From CAVZTX01 sp963778375 (GTDB taxonomy: Bacteria > Chloroflexota > Ktedonobacteria > Ktedonobacterales > Ktedonobacteraceae): a DNA stretch of 64,000 nucleotides. The notes under the pieces were generated by a model. The model saw only the letters and a list, made by a program, of their open reading frames with translations, was not told where the DNA came from and ran no database searches. Position numbers and translations under genes: made by a program. The stretch lies in the NCBI GenBank assembly GCA_963778375.1, contig CAVZTX010000034.1, positions 62,001 through 126,000 of the forward strand, read 5' to 3'. This document shows positions 44,906 through 53,034 of this stretch, piece after piece; the stretch's first letter is position 1; the number at the start of each line of letters is the position of its first letter.

Positions 44906-46294
44906 CTACGTCAATAAGGGAGATCTATAATCATCTACATCAGCAGTAGCCTTGGAGGATACAAAATTTAAGGCCGGACTCCTACTACCAATTTTAGAGG
45001 CAAAGGTAAGGGAACTATAGGCAATGGTTACCTTAACCTCTCGATTGCGTGGTCCAACACGCATGGGCAGTGCCTCAACTATCGATTTAATGCGCTGGGC
45101 GACGATTTCTGCCCCTTGTTGCTCTGCACGGATGACCGCGGTCATGATACCGGGGCCATTGACTGAGAGCATATCTTCTTTACAAATCTTGGCGCGTATA
45201 AATGGTAAGCATTTGCGTGCAACTTCGGTTGCCTCGCGATCTTCACGCTCCCGGTTCACATCGTTTCCCTGCGCGCCTTCTAGAATGAAACGAAAGACGA
45301 TCACACTTTGTGCGTTGCAGATACGGCGCACCTTGCGCTGGCCTGCCTCTAAATCTTTCGTTGATGTCACAGCGTGCCAGATGTTGTGTTCGTGCTTGCG
45401 CCAGTAGTCATAATGCCCTTGTATACGCGCATATCCCTCCAGGATCACTGCTCCCAATGTCCACAGGGCCTGCCTTGGAGAACTCATCGTGAAGTCGTGA
45501 CAAGCTACAAGCTGTCGCACTATAGGAGTCACCTTCATAGTCGAAGCTTCATATTTCTGCTGGCTCAGTACTTTTAGATGACCGGCATAGATGCGGCGTC
45601 GTTGTTTAAGAAAATCCCGTACTGTGATGGGACCTTTGTTATAAACAACACATTCGGGTTCGTAGATGAGCTGATAGCCAAGTTGCGAAATAAGCGCTTG
45701 TATAGAGATTTCGTCAACGGCGCTATTGGTTGGGATACCTGAAATAACATTGCGGAAGGCGATCACTTCACCCAGTTTGGGATGAACGCGAGCCACACGG
45801 TCATGCAAACGCCAGAGGAGGTGGACGGCATGTCCCATAAATGTTGAAGGGTCGTTCACCGGAACGGGGCGTCCTCCAACCATACCAATCATAGGGTCTT
45901 TAAAGGGAGCACAAAGACTCTCGAAGGCCGATTCTTCTGGAATAACATCAGCACCAATCAATATAACAATTGGACTGGTAGCTTGTTTGAGGAAGAGGTT
46001 AATCGCGGAAGCTTTGCCTTCGCGTTTCTCCTGCACACACAAGTGGACGCGTGGCTCTCTAAGGGCTATTTCTGAGACGATGGAGACGGTTCGATCGGTG
46101 CAGCCACTTGCAACAACGATGATCTCTTCGATACTCATAGATGGGCCTTGTTGATTGAGCACGGCATTCAGTGTGCGGGCAATATTGGCTTCTTCGTTAT
46201 AGGCCATAATGCCAATGCTGCACCCTATATATTCGTCGCCTTCACTTTGTTGTACATATTCTAATTGAACTTCACTGCCGATCTTCGTAGCCAT
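44906..46294 (-). CDS. family 2 glycosyltransferase with degenerate GGDEF-like C-terminus
   Basis: A 462-residue protein. Residues about 20-250 are a GT-A domain: SIGIMAYNEEANIARTL, VVASGCTDRTVSIV, EKREGKASAINLF, LIGADVIPEESAF, GGRPVPVND and the acceptor-side KGPITVRDFLKQRRRIYAGHL (QRRR). It lacks the membrane helices of cellulose- or hyaluronan-synthase types. After a helical region, residues about 325-445 show the spacing of a GGDEF domain (VIVFRFILEG, LPFIRAKICKEDMLSVNGPG, EIVAQRIKSIVEALP, VKVTIAYSSL), but the GGDEF signature is replaced by NGPGI, so no cyclase activity is expected. The ATG at 46294 stands nine bases behind AAAGGAG. Single gene. Confidence 0.8.
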   Translation of the reverse strand: MATKIGSEVQLEYVQQSEGDEYIGCSIGIMAYNEEANIARTLNAVLNQQGPSMSIEEIIVVASGCTDRTVSIVSEIALREPRVHLCVQEKREGKASAINLFLKQATSPIVILIGADVIPEESAFESLCAPFKDPMIGMVGGRPVPVNDPSTFMGHAVHLLWRLHDRVARVHPKLGEVIAFRNVISGIPTNSAVDEISIQALISQLGYQLIYEPECVVYNKGPITVRDFLKQRRRIYAGHLKVLSQQKYEASTMKVTPIVRQLVACHDFTMSSPRQALWTLGAVILEGYARIQGHYDYWRKHEHNIWHAVTSTKDLEAGQRKVRRICNAQSVIVFRFILEGAQGNDVNREREDREATEVARKCLPFIRAKICKEDMLSVNGPGIMTAVIRAEQQGAEIVAQRIKSIVEALPMRVGPRNREVKVTIAYSSLTFASKIGSRSPALNFVSSKATADVDDYRSPLLT

Positions 46295-46581
46295 GAAAGG
46301 CATCTCCTTTGCCAGACTATCTTGCGGCAATATTATTCACTGCACGGTTACTATTCTCAAGCTCCCACCGTATCATGAAACTATGCCTTTGGTATCTGTC
46401 TATGCATATATGTCTTTATTTGTATGTATAGCAGGCAGCCTATTTAGATGTTGACTGAAGTATACTATTGAGACCCAATAGTGCAAAGAAAAAGATGGTT
46501 AAGATATGGTTATAGATCTCCGAATATAGTTGAGAATATAACAACGCTTCATCGCTTTGCCGTCCTGAACACGACCCGCTT

Positions 46582-46651
46582 TGTCATCCTGAGCGATAGC
46601 GAAGGATCTGTCGCAGGGGATAGAGATCCTTCGCTATCGCTCAGGATGACA
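46582..46651. repeat. perfect 28-base inverted repeat
   Basis: Arms 46582-46609 and 46624-46651 are exact complements. The core CCTGAGCGATAGCGAAGGATCT is the family seen at 8324-8393 with different internal bases. It lies in the 46295-46808 intergenic region, in which I see no gene. Confidence 0.9.
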
Positions 46652-46808
46652 GTACTATGTTGCCATCTAGATCGTTCTCTGCAATAATACAAACGCTAAG
46701 TTGGGCAAATTTCCTGTTTAGTAACTATTCCAGGCTATGATCTTCTTGACTCCTCATAGTCTGCAACGACTGAATAGTTACTCTTTTTGTTAGATATTTG
46801 AGGTAGAT

Positions 46809-47384
46809 ATGCGCATACAAGAACATGTTAAGTTATCGACCGGAGCAGCACTTGTCGTGTTACCATGGTTGAAGAAAGATGTCTGGATTCCATTTACAGC
46901 TAGCATTTTAATTGACGTTGACCATTATCTCTGGCATGCAGCAATCCATCGAACCCTCAGTCTGCGTGCGGCCGTGCGCTACTTTGGACAGGCTAACCCA
47001 CCACGGCAAGGGCAGGCAAAATTTCTGCATCATCCAGTAATATTGGCTGGTTTGCTAATTCTGGCTGCTCGCACACATTCAAGGATGTTATGGTTGATTC
47101 TCGCTGGTCTGCTTTTTCATGTTAGTCTCGATACTTTCCATATAACGAGAATGAACACTCTCAAACGTTCCCTGAGCAAGCAGGCCCACTATGCTTGTCC
47201 GGAGTGTGGGAAATCTTATGATGTGCTGCAACTCCACACCGTCCATTTTGCTCGGAACCTGCTCGATCGCTACAATCCGCGTAACTTTGTTGTATTATGC
47301 CCAACATGCCATGAGCGCGCTCATAAGCGTGCTAAGACAAATATGCCAATAAAATCGTCATATGTCTCAACGGTTGATGCATAG
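46809..47384 (+). CDS. membrane protein fused to a C-terminal HNH-type zinc finger domain
   Basis: A 191-residue protein. The N-terminal 120 residues contain hydrophobic helices and histidines or acids at their ends (ASILIDVDHYLWHAAIH, FLHHPVILAGLLIL, LLFHVSLDTFHI), the pattern of membrane-bound metal-dependent hydrolases (DUF457/YdjM-like). The C-terminal 60 residues have CPECGKSYDVLQLHTVHF, NPRNFVVLCPTCHERAHK, that is two CxxC pairs and the His-Asn-His arrangement of HNH nucleases. The combination is unusual. A binding site is unclear (TTTGAGGTAGAT precedes the ATG). Activity against DNA at the membrane is speculation. Confidence 0.72.
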   Translation: MRIQEHVKLSTGAALVVLPWLKKDVWIPFTASILIDVDHYLWHAAIHRTLSLRAAVRYFGQANPPRQGQAKFLHHPVILAGLLILAARTHSRMLWLILAGLLFHVSLDTFHITRMNTLKRSLSKQAHYACPECGKSYDVLQLHTVHFARNLLDRYNPRNFVVLCPTCHERAHKRAKTNMPIKSSYVSTVDA

Positions 47385-47389
47385 TGTGG

Positions 47390-47395
47390 TATAAT
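47390..47395 (+). promoter_or_regulatory. candidate -10 box of secG
   Basis: TATAAT, 66 bases upstream of the proposed secG start and just past the previous stop codon. The -35 box is weak. Confidence 0.4.
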
Positions 47396-47460
47396 CGCAG
47401 CGAAATCGTTTGGACGTGGTGAGTATTGAAAGGCAAGTACATACAAGGGAGGATGAGACT

Positions 47461-47697
47461 TTGGCAGCATGGCTTCCGGCAATTCGAATAGTGCAGATTA
47501 TTCTCAGCATATCTGTTATCATTTTTATACTGTTGCAGGTACGCGGAGCGGGACTGGGTAGCGCCTTCGGTGGCACCAGCGCAGGCTCGGTGTTTAAAAC
47601 ACGGCGTGGAGTAGAGCGCCTGGTCTTCAACATTACGATTGTTTTCGTGATACTCTTTGCACTTGTTTCCTCGCTCAGCATGATTATTCATGTGTGA
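47461..47697 (+). CDS. secG: preprotein translocase subunit SecG
   Basis: A 78-residue protein with two transmembrane helices (IRIVQIILSISVIIFILLQ; LVFNITIVFVILFALVSSL) and the hallmark loop QVRGAGLGSAFGG between them. It assists SecYEG protein export. A TTG start at 47461 is chosen because GGGAGG lies eight to nine bases ahead and the resulting length fits the family; an ATG 17 codons upstream would add a charged N-terminus not seen in SecG. Confidence 0.9.
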   Translation: MAAWLPAIRIVQIILSISVIIFILLQVRGAGLGSAFGGTSAGSVFKTRRGVERLVFNITIVFVILFALVSSLSMIIHV

Positions 47698-47710
47698 GCC
47701 ATTGCTAATA

Positions 47711-47755
47711 ATAGGGGGTAGGCAAGCTTGAGGTTTGCTTACCCCCTATTTGTTT
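47711..47755. terminator. bidirectional terminator between secG and the methyltransferase gene
   Basis: ATAGGGGGTAGGCAAGC pairs with the complementary GTTTGCTTACCCCCTAT with few mismatches; TTTGTTTATT follows on the plus strand. It ends at the stop codon of the opposing gene. Confidence 0.8.
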
Positions 47756-48812
47756 ATTCCCCCTGATTTCCTCTTAAAAATGGAATTGCTGTAGCTACCA
47801 GGATATCGCGTTTTTTGATGACACGATCCACTGTGTGCGCAAATTGTGTGTACGGTGGATCGTTACGCACTTGTAGATGCGTTGAGCGCTCCACCAGTTC
47901 CACCATGGCAGCGCGTTCGATGCGAGTTGCATTCCAGGCCAATGCTAGTGTTCCCCCTGGCAATAGCATGCGTTCCCAGGTGGGAAGGGCCTTGCTGAGC
48001 AAATCCGCGATTTCACCGAAATGCTGAATGCCGTACGGCAAATCTCCAACAATTGCGTGCATGTGCGGACCACCAGGTACTTCCTGCATATGCTGAAGAG
48101 CCTGTAAAGTATCGCCATGAGCTAGCACTAGCATACGTGTGCTGCCCTTTCGACCAACCTCAAATTGATATCGACGGCCCGCTCGTCGCCCTCGTTCGTC
48201 GATTTCTTTGTAGGGAATGTGCTCGCTATTGAAATACTGGCGAATAAAAACGCCCGTTGTATCAATATCTTGCCGTACTTGGTCTATACCAAAGGCATCA
48301 TAGCCTGCCGCCAGCGCAAGAAAAAGCGTTGTACCTCCACCTGCAAGTGGATCAAGTATCCTCAGCCTTCCGCAAAATTGTTCACTATAGGCTCCGGCAA
48401 AAACGGCCAGATTGAGCAATACCCGTGTGAACATCTCGTTGGTCTTCCCTTTGTAGCGGCGAATTTCAGCCATCTGCAGTGGTACAAAGGGGGCGAATTG
48501 TGGCTCCAAGGGTCGCAAGAGTGGCCCTTGTATTTCGCCAACACGCTCAAAATATTCGTATGCTTCGCTTGTTGCTCCCAGCCGTGAGAGGATTTCAAGC
48601 ATTCCACATCCTTCTCCGCGCTCAGGATGACAATGCGGGTTTCCTTCATCGATGTCCATGAGCAGGTAAGCCTGACCTGCCAGGGTTGCAGGTTCGAGGT
48701 ATGTAATGGCGCTTCCCAGTGGACTGGCAAGTAACTCTGGTGCAGCCAATGTCTCGGTCATATTGGCATATTGTGTATTGCGTTGTGGTGTGATTTTGAG
48801 CGCAAGTTTCAT
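47754..48812 (-). CDS. Trm11/DNA-methylase-like SAM-dependent methyltransferase
   Basis: A 352-residue Rossmann-fold methyltransferase. The SAM-binding motif is DPLAGGGTTLFLALAAGYDAFGID (about residues 154-177) and the catalytic motif GDLPYGIQHFGE (about 258), matching the (N/D)PPY-type of Trm11-like tRNA guanine-N2 methyltransferases more than restriction enzymes. No THUMP domain is obvious in the N-terminal part. Within residues about 57-72 the sequence GNPHCHPERGEGCGM comes from a piece of the palindromic repeat family (48608-48632), inserted in frame. Modification of tRNA or rRNA is the likely role. Confidence 0.75.
   Translation of the reverse strand: MKLALKITPQRNTQYANMTETLAAPELLASPLGSAITYLEPATLAGQAYLLMDIDEGNPHCHPERGEGCGMLEILSRLGATSEAYEYFERVGEIQGPLLRPLEPQFAPFVPLQMAEIRRYKGKTNEMFTRVLLNLAVFAGAYSEQFCGRLRILDPLAGGGTTLFLALAAGYDAFGIDQVRQDIDTTGVFIRQYFNSEHIPYKEIDERGRRAGRRYQFEVGRKGSTRMLVLAHGDTLQALQHMQEVPGGPHMHAIVGDLPYGIQHFGEIADLLSKALPTWERMLLPGGTLALAWNATRIERAAMVELVERSTHLQVRNDPPYTQFAHTVDRVIKKRDILVATAIPFLRGNQGE
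48608..48632 (-). repeat. half-copy of the palindromic repeat inside a coding sequence
   Basis: On the minus strand TGTCATCCTGAGCGCGGAG followed by AAGGAT matches one arm of the element at 46582-46651. It is translated in frame as part of the methyltransferase gene. Confidence 0.75.
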
Positions 48813-48951
48813 GGGAGAAGTATAACATGAGTGGACAAGGATAGTTAAAAGTGTTTCGCTTCTCTCTTAATGGAGAAGACACTTGTGTTATGTTATACTA
48901 CTCGGTAAGCAAAGACCTTTACAGAAAGGTACATCCTAAAGAAGTGTTTTC

Positions 48952-49065
48952 ATGATTGATCGCTTACAAGACATATTGCCATACTTGGAACAACTTCCAC
49001 CAGAGGCCCAAGAAGAGGCAGCAACCTATATCGAGTCACTTGCAGCACACGAGTCTTATGCCTGA
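48952..49065 (+). CDS. small hypothetical protein, first of an overlapping pair
   Basis: A 37-residue acidic helical peptide: MIDRLQDILPYLEQLPPEAQ continuing with EEAATYIESLAAHESYA. The LPPEAQEE(A)xxYIExL pattern recalls the short N-terminal helix of DUF2281-type antitoxin proteins, though this is only a resemblance. Its last codons overlap the next start (ATGCCTGA), suggesting translational coupling. The binding site (AAAGAAG) is weak. Confidence 0.5.
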   Translation: MIDRLQDILPYLEQLPPEAQEEAATYIESLAAHESYA

Positions 49066-49216
49066 TCGCATTCAACATACTCCACACGAGCTTCAATCGA
49101 CAGAGCGATGGGAAGATCCTGCGGGAGCCTGGCGTGACCTTCCAGACAACATGCTTGAAGAGCTTGATCAACTTCGGCATGCCAACCCTCCAACGCCACC
49201 GATGGAATACCTATGA
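49058..49216 (+). CDS. small hypothetical protein, second of an overlapping pair
   Basis: A 52-residue protein beginning MPDRIQHTPHELQSTERWED and ending NPPTPPMEYL, overlapping the previous gene by eight bases. Acidic and Pro-rich, no membrane segment. I do not recognise a family. The overlap and size suggest a small two-gene unit. The region 49217-49486 after it has no gene that I can support. Confidence 0.5.
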   Translation: MPDRIQHTPHELQSTERWEDPAGAWRDLPDNMLEELDQLRHANPPTPPMEYL

Positions 49217-49486
49217 GACAATACTTACTTTAGTGACGATAGATAGCGACTTTACCCGCGTACCAGATCTTTCATGTATGTATCTTCCTCTCGTAGCACT
49301 CAGAGGGTGATTTTCCAAATTACCTTGGTTCTCTATGCTGATGTAATAAATTGCGTCCTTGCATTCCTGCGGATTACAATGATGTATATACAAAATTTGC
49401 AGGAACCACTCAGATGCAATCCGGGGATCATATTTCCCGAACTACGTTCACAAGGATCGTTATCATAACTTTTCAGGAGAACACCT

Positions 49487-51049
49487 ATGCATATTGTCAC
49501 TGTTGCTGAAATGCGCGAGTTGGAGGTGCGGGCGGAGCGGGAATATGGGCTTACTTCGCAGATACTGATGGAGAACGCGGGCAAAAGCGCCGCAGATATT
49601 CTGGTACAGAACATCCGCCACACACGTTCGGTGAGCGAACTTGAATTTTTACTACTTATCGGGCCTGGCAATAATGGGGGCGATGGATTAGTGATGGCAC
49701 GCTACCTGGAAAAATGGGGTGCGTTTGTCAGCATCTACCGATGGAAAGAGCAACGACTTACAGTGCATGGACAGGATATTGCTGAAGCGGATACCGCGGC
49801 GAAGTTAGAGGAGACGATCTCACGCGCCAACTATATTCTGGTTGCCCTGCTCGGCACAGGGCTTTCGCGTCCACTGCCTGATAGTATGCGTACATTGCTG
49901 GGTCGAGTGCGTCAGGAGCGGGAGAAGCGAGACGCTGTACGCCTTGTGGCGATTGATCTGCCCACGGGCCTGAATGCAGATACAGGTGAGGTCGATCCGG
50001 GGACAATTCCTGGTGACATGACGATCACAATGGCTTGCCCGAAACAAGGATTTTTCTTCTTTCCTGGTCGCGGCTATATCGGTGAGTTACATGTTGCCGA
50101 TATTGGGCTACCGCTTGAGATGACACACGGCCTTTCAACAGAAATGCTGACGGGTAAGATGGTGAACAGCCTCTTGCCGAAGCGTCCGCTTGACAGCAAC
50201 AAGGGAACATTTGGCAAGGTAATGCTGTTATGCGGCTCACTGCCCTATCCTGGCTCGGCATTTCTCGCGGGAAGTGCGGCGGGACGAGTTGGTGCTGGTT
50301 TAGTGACTCTGGCAGTGACGGAAAAGATGCTACCTATCTACGCCAGTGCGTTTCATGAAGCAACTTTTGTGCTGCTGCCTGAAGAGGAGGCTGGGAGCCT
50401 CAAGCGGGTGACGACACTGATGGATCACCTGGAGGGGTACCGGGCGCTGCTGATGGGACCAGGACTTGGCCAATCCCCTTACACTCGCGAGGTTATTCTC
50501 AGGGTATTAGAGGAACTGCGAGCGATCCCAGATGAAAAGCGTCCACATCTGGTTGTTGATGCCGATGGCTTGAATAATCTTTCGGCATTAGAACACTGGT
50601 GGACGTTGCTCCCGTCTGGAACAGTGATTACGCCGCATCCGGGAGAAATGGGACGCTTGTGCGGTGGACTAAAGGTATCAGGAGGAAATATTGATCGTCT
50701 AGAATTGGCACGCAGCAAGGCAAAAGAATGGCAAGTCACGCTTGCGCTTAAGGGTGCCTGTACGATCATTGCAGAACCGGATGGCCATACACGCATTAAC
50801 TGGCAGGCTAATCCCGCACTGGCAACGGCTGGCACCGGCGATGTATTAGGTGGCATGGTTGCTGGCTTCTTGGCGCAAAAGGTAGAACCTTTCAATGCCG
50901 CGAGTGCAGCGGTCCATTTGCACACTGCTGCTTCGGAGCTGGTCAGCGTCGACATTGGTAATGCTGGTCTGCTAGCATCTGATCTACTTGATCGGATACC
51001 GCGCGCAATGGTGAAATGCCAGCAAAGTCGAAAAGAAACCTCAGCTTAG
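49487..51049 (+). CDS. nnr: bifunctional NAD(P)H-hydrate epimerase / dehydratase
   Basis: A 520-residue fused repair enzyme for damaged NADH and NADPH. The N-terminal epimerase (YjeF-N, about 1-215) has ILMENAGKSAADIL and IGPGNNGGDGLVMARYL; the C-terminal ADP-dependent dehydratase (YjeF-C, about 235-510) has SLPYPGSAFLAGSAAGRVGAGLVTL, LMGPGLGQ, VDADGLNNLS, VITPHPGEMGRL and NPALATAGTGDVLGGMVAGFLAQ. The ATG stands behind CAGGAGAACACCT. It ends overlapping the convergent cation exchanger gene by four bases. Confidence 0.96.
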   Translation: MHIVTVAEMRELEVRAEREYGLTSQILMENAGKSAADILVQNIRHTRSVSELEFLLLIGPGNNGGDGLVMARYLEKWGAFVSIYRWKEQRLTVHGQDIAEADTAAKLEETISRANYILVALLGTGLSRPLPDSMRTLLGRVRQEREKRDAVRLVAIDLPTGLNADTGEVDPGTIPGDMTITMACPKQGFFFFPGRGYIGELHVADIGLPLEMTHGLSTEMLTGKMVNSLLPKRPLDSNKGTFGKVMLLCGSLPYPGSAFLAGSAAGRVGAGLVTLAVTEKMLPIYASAFHEATFVLLPEEEAGSLKRVTTLMDHLEGYRALLMGPGLGQSPYTREVILRVLEELRAIPDEKRPHLVVDADGLNNLSALEHWWTLLPSGTVITPHPGEMGRLCGGLKVSGGNIDRLELARSKAKEWQVTLALKGACTIIAEPDGHTRINWQANPALATAGTGDVLGGMVAGFLAQKVEPFNAASAAVHLHTAASELVSVDIGNAGLLASDLLDRIPRAMVKCQQSRKETSA

Positions 51050-52188
51050 CCGGGCACAAAGAAGAACACGACACAGGCCATCACATAGACGGCCACGAGC
51101 TGCACTCCTGCCAGCCAGGATGACTCGCCATCAAGACTGATAAAGGTAAAGAGGATTGTCGCGACCCCTAACGTTACCAGTTCCAGGGGCTGGAAAACGA
51201 GGTCAAGATGCGATGTGTAGAAAAGGCTGACGAGAACGAGCAAGGGAGCAACCAGTGTAGCAACTTGAATCGATGAACCTGCGGCAATCGCCATACTTAG
51301 GTCTACGCGATCACGAAAAGCGATATAGACTGCACTTGAGTGTTCAGCCGCATTGCCAACGATGGGAATAATGACCAGTCCAATGAAAACGGGTGAGAGG
51401 CCAATCTGCTCAGTGACCGGCCGAATCGCTCCCACCAGCAGTTCACTATTCCAGGCGGTACCAATAGTAGCAACCAGCAGCATGACTGCCGCAAGCCATA
51501 CCTTTGGGGGCTGCGGCTGCTTCAGGGTTCGAGGATCAAGTCCACCGGTTACAGGTTCCACCTCTTCTTCCTCCTCAGGCACATCTTTAGGAGAAAGAGG
51601 AATTGTTTTTGCCGAATGCTTCAGATTTCGACGGCTTGAGCGTACATGGAAGACATGGGTAGCAAGATACATACCATAGACAAGCAGTAAGATTATCGCG
51701 ATGACGCTGCTGACCCATTGAATGCGTCCGGGGTCTTTAATCACCAGTGGTGCAGTACTTGGGATGAGCAATCCCGCAACCGCCAGGACCATCATTGCGG
51801 AATATTGTCCGGCATCGCGCGCGTTAAAGTATTGTTTACCCCAACGCCATCCTCCAAGCGCTAGCGAACTGCCAAGCACAAGCAGAGCATTGCTGATAAT
51901 TGAGCCGGTGATGGATGCTTTGACGACTGCGATCAGTCCTTCTTGTAACGCAAAGATGCCAATAATAATCTCAGGGGCGTTGCCAAAGGTTGCATTCAGC
52001 AGACCTCCTGCGATAGGCCCGACATAGTATTCCAGGTCTTCGGTTGCACGGCCAATCAGCGCAGCAAGAGGGATGAGGCTAATAGCTGAACAGATAAAAA
52101 TGGCCATTTCCTGCTGTTGTCCCCATGTTAGTGCAATGATGGGCGCAAAAATGGCCGTAATGAGTGAAAAGTAAAACCACCGTGGCAT
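51046..52188 (-). CDS. calcium/proton exchanger, CaxA family
   Basis: A 380-residue CaCA exchanger, clearly closer to canonical Cax proteins than the one at 224-1330. Alpha-repeat motifs: LLNATFGNAPEIIIGIFALQEGLIAVVKASITGSI (about residues 63-97) and IPIVGNAAEHSSAVYIAFRDRVDLSMAIAAGSSIQVA (about 278-314), both with the ion-binding Glu. An acidic cluster (PEEEEEVEP, about 208) in the central loop is typical. Ca2+ export or compartment-free resistance is inferred. Single gene. Confidence 0.94.
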   Translation of the reverse strand: MPRWFYFSLITAIFAPIIALTWGQQQEMAIFICSAISLIPLAALIGRATEDLEYYVGPIAGGLLNATFGNAPEIIIGIFALQEGLIAVVKASITGSIISNALLVLGSSLALGGWRWGKQYFNARDAGQYSAMMVLAVAGLLIPSTAPLVIKDPGRIQWVSSVIAIILLLVYGMYLATHVFHVRSSRRNLKHSAKTIPLSPKDVPEEEEEVEPVTGGLDPRTLKQPQPPKVWLAAVMLLVATIGTAWNSELLVGAIRPVTEQIGLSPVFIGLVIIPIVGNAAEHSSAVYIAFRDRVDLSMAIAAGSSIQVATLVAPLLVLVSLFYTSHLDLVFQPLELVTLGVATILFTFISLDGESSWLAGVQLVAVYVMACVVFFFVPG

Positions 52189-52252
52189 GGCATCCCCATA
52201 GATGAGGGTGGGCCGGGCCTGTCACCGGGATGCGAGGCACCACCCTATTCAG

Positions 52253-52762
52253 TTATTCAGCAGTGACTCCCTCAGAGCTTTCTGAAGCTCCGGAAGTAGC
52301 TATAGCGGCGGTGTCTGCTTCGTCAACGACGTTGACTGTAATCTTCGGCTCTATCTTTTGTGCGATCTTCACAGGAATCTGGTAGGTACCGATTGTGCGA
52401 ATTGGATTTGGCAGATCAATCACGCGTCGATCAACCGTAATCCCCTCGGCTTCGCGCAAGCCAGCGGCAATATCCTGACTGGTGATCGAGCCATAGAGTC
52501 GACCCTGTCGACCAACTCTCGCTTTGAAGGTCAACGAGATCTGGCTTAGTCGCTCTGCCTGTTGTCTATTCGATTCGACCAGCTTCTCAGCTTTGCGCTG
52601 CTGAGCTGCTATGCGTTGTTTATGGTTTTCCAGCAGCGCCGGAGTTGCAGCGGCAGCAAACTGGCCTGGCAAAAGATAGTTGCGTGCGTAGCCATTGGCC
52701 ACTTCTTTTAAATCACCGGCCTTGCCTAGGCCCTCAACATCTTGTAGAAGAATTACTTTCAT
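52253..52762 (-). CDS. rplI: 50S ribosomal protein L9
   Basis: A 169-residue L9: MKVILLQDVEGLGKAGDLKEVANGYARNYLLP forms the N-terminal RNA-binding domain, then the long connecting helix (about 40-75), then the C-terminal domain LYGSITSQDIAAGLREAEGITVDRRVIDLPNPIRTIGTYQIPVKI. A Ser/Glu/Ala tail of about 20 residues is extra. The ATG at 52762 is set by homology; GAGGAG lies eleven bases ahead. It is apart from rpsF and dnaB, its common partners. Confidence 0.97.
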   Translation of the reverse strand: MKVILLQDVEGLGKAGDLKEVANGYARNYLLPGQFAAAATPALLENHKQRIAAQQRKAEKLVESNRQQAERLSQISLTFKARVGRQGRLYGSITSQDIAAGLREAEGITVDRRVIDLPNPIRTIGTYQIPVKIAQKIEPKITVNVVDEADTAAIATSGASESSEGVTAE

Positions 52763-52953
52763 GAATGTATGCTCTCCTCGTAGGGGAAACTCATAGGCGA
52801 CAGCAAGGGTCACCCTACATTTTCTTTCATACGATCTATTTGGAAATGTAGCAACTCTTTTTGTGGTTGCTGGAGCTTCCTCATCTCAATGTAACGGGTG
52901 ACAGTATACACCTTGAATGAGGCGAACGCAAGTTTTCGCGTACACGATACCCA

Positions 52954-52983
52954 TTGCGACTTGCCTCCTGCTCCCCATATAAT
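52954..52983 (+). promoter_or_regulatory. candidate promoter of the CoxG-like gene
   Basis: TTGCGA at 52954-52959 and TATAAT at 52978-52983 with an 18-base spacer, about 50 bases before the start codon. Confidence 0.55.
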
Positions 52984-53034
52984 GAGGGAGATATTATTTT
53001 GACTCATACTAATTTAACAACGAAGGACGTTTTC

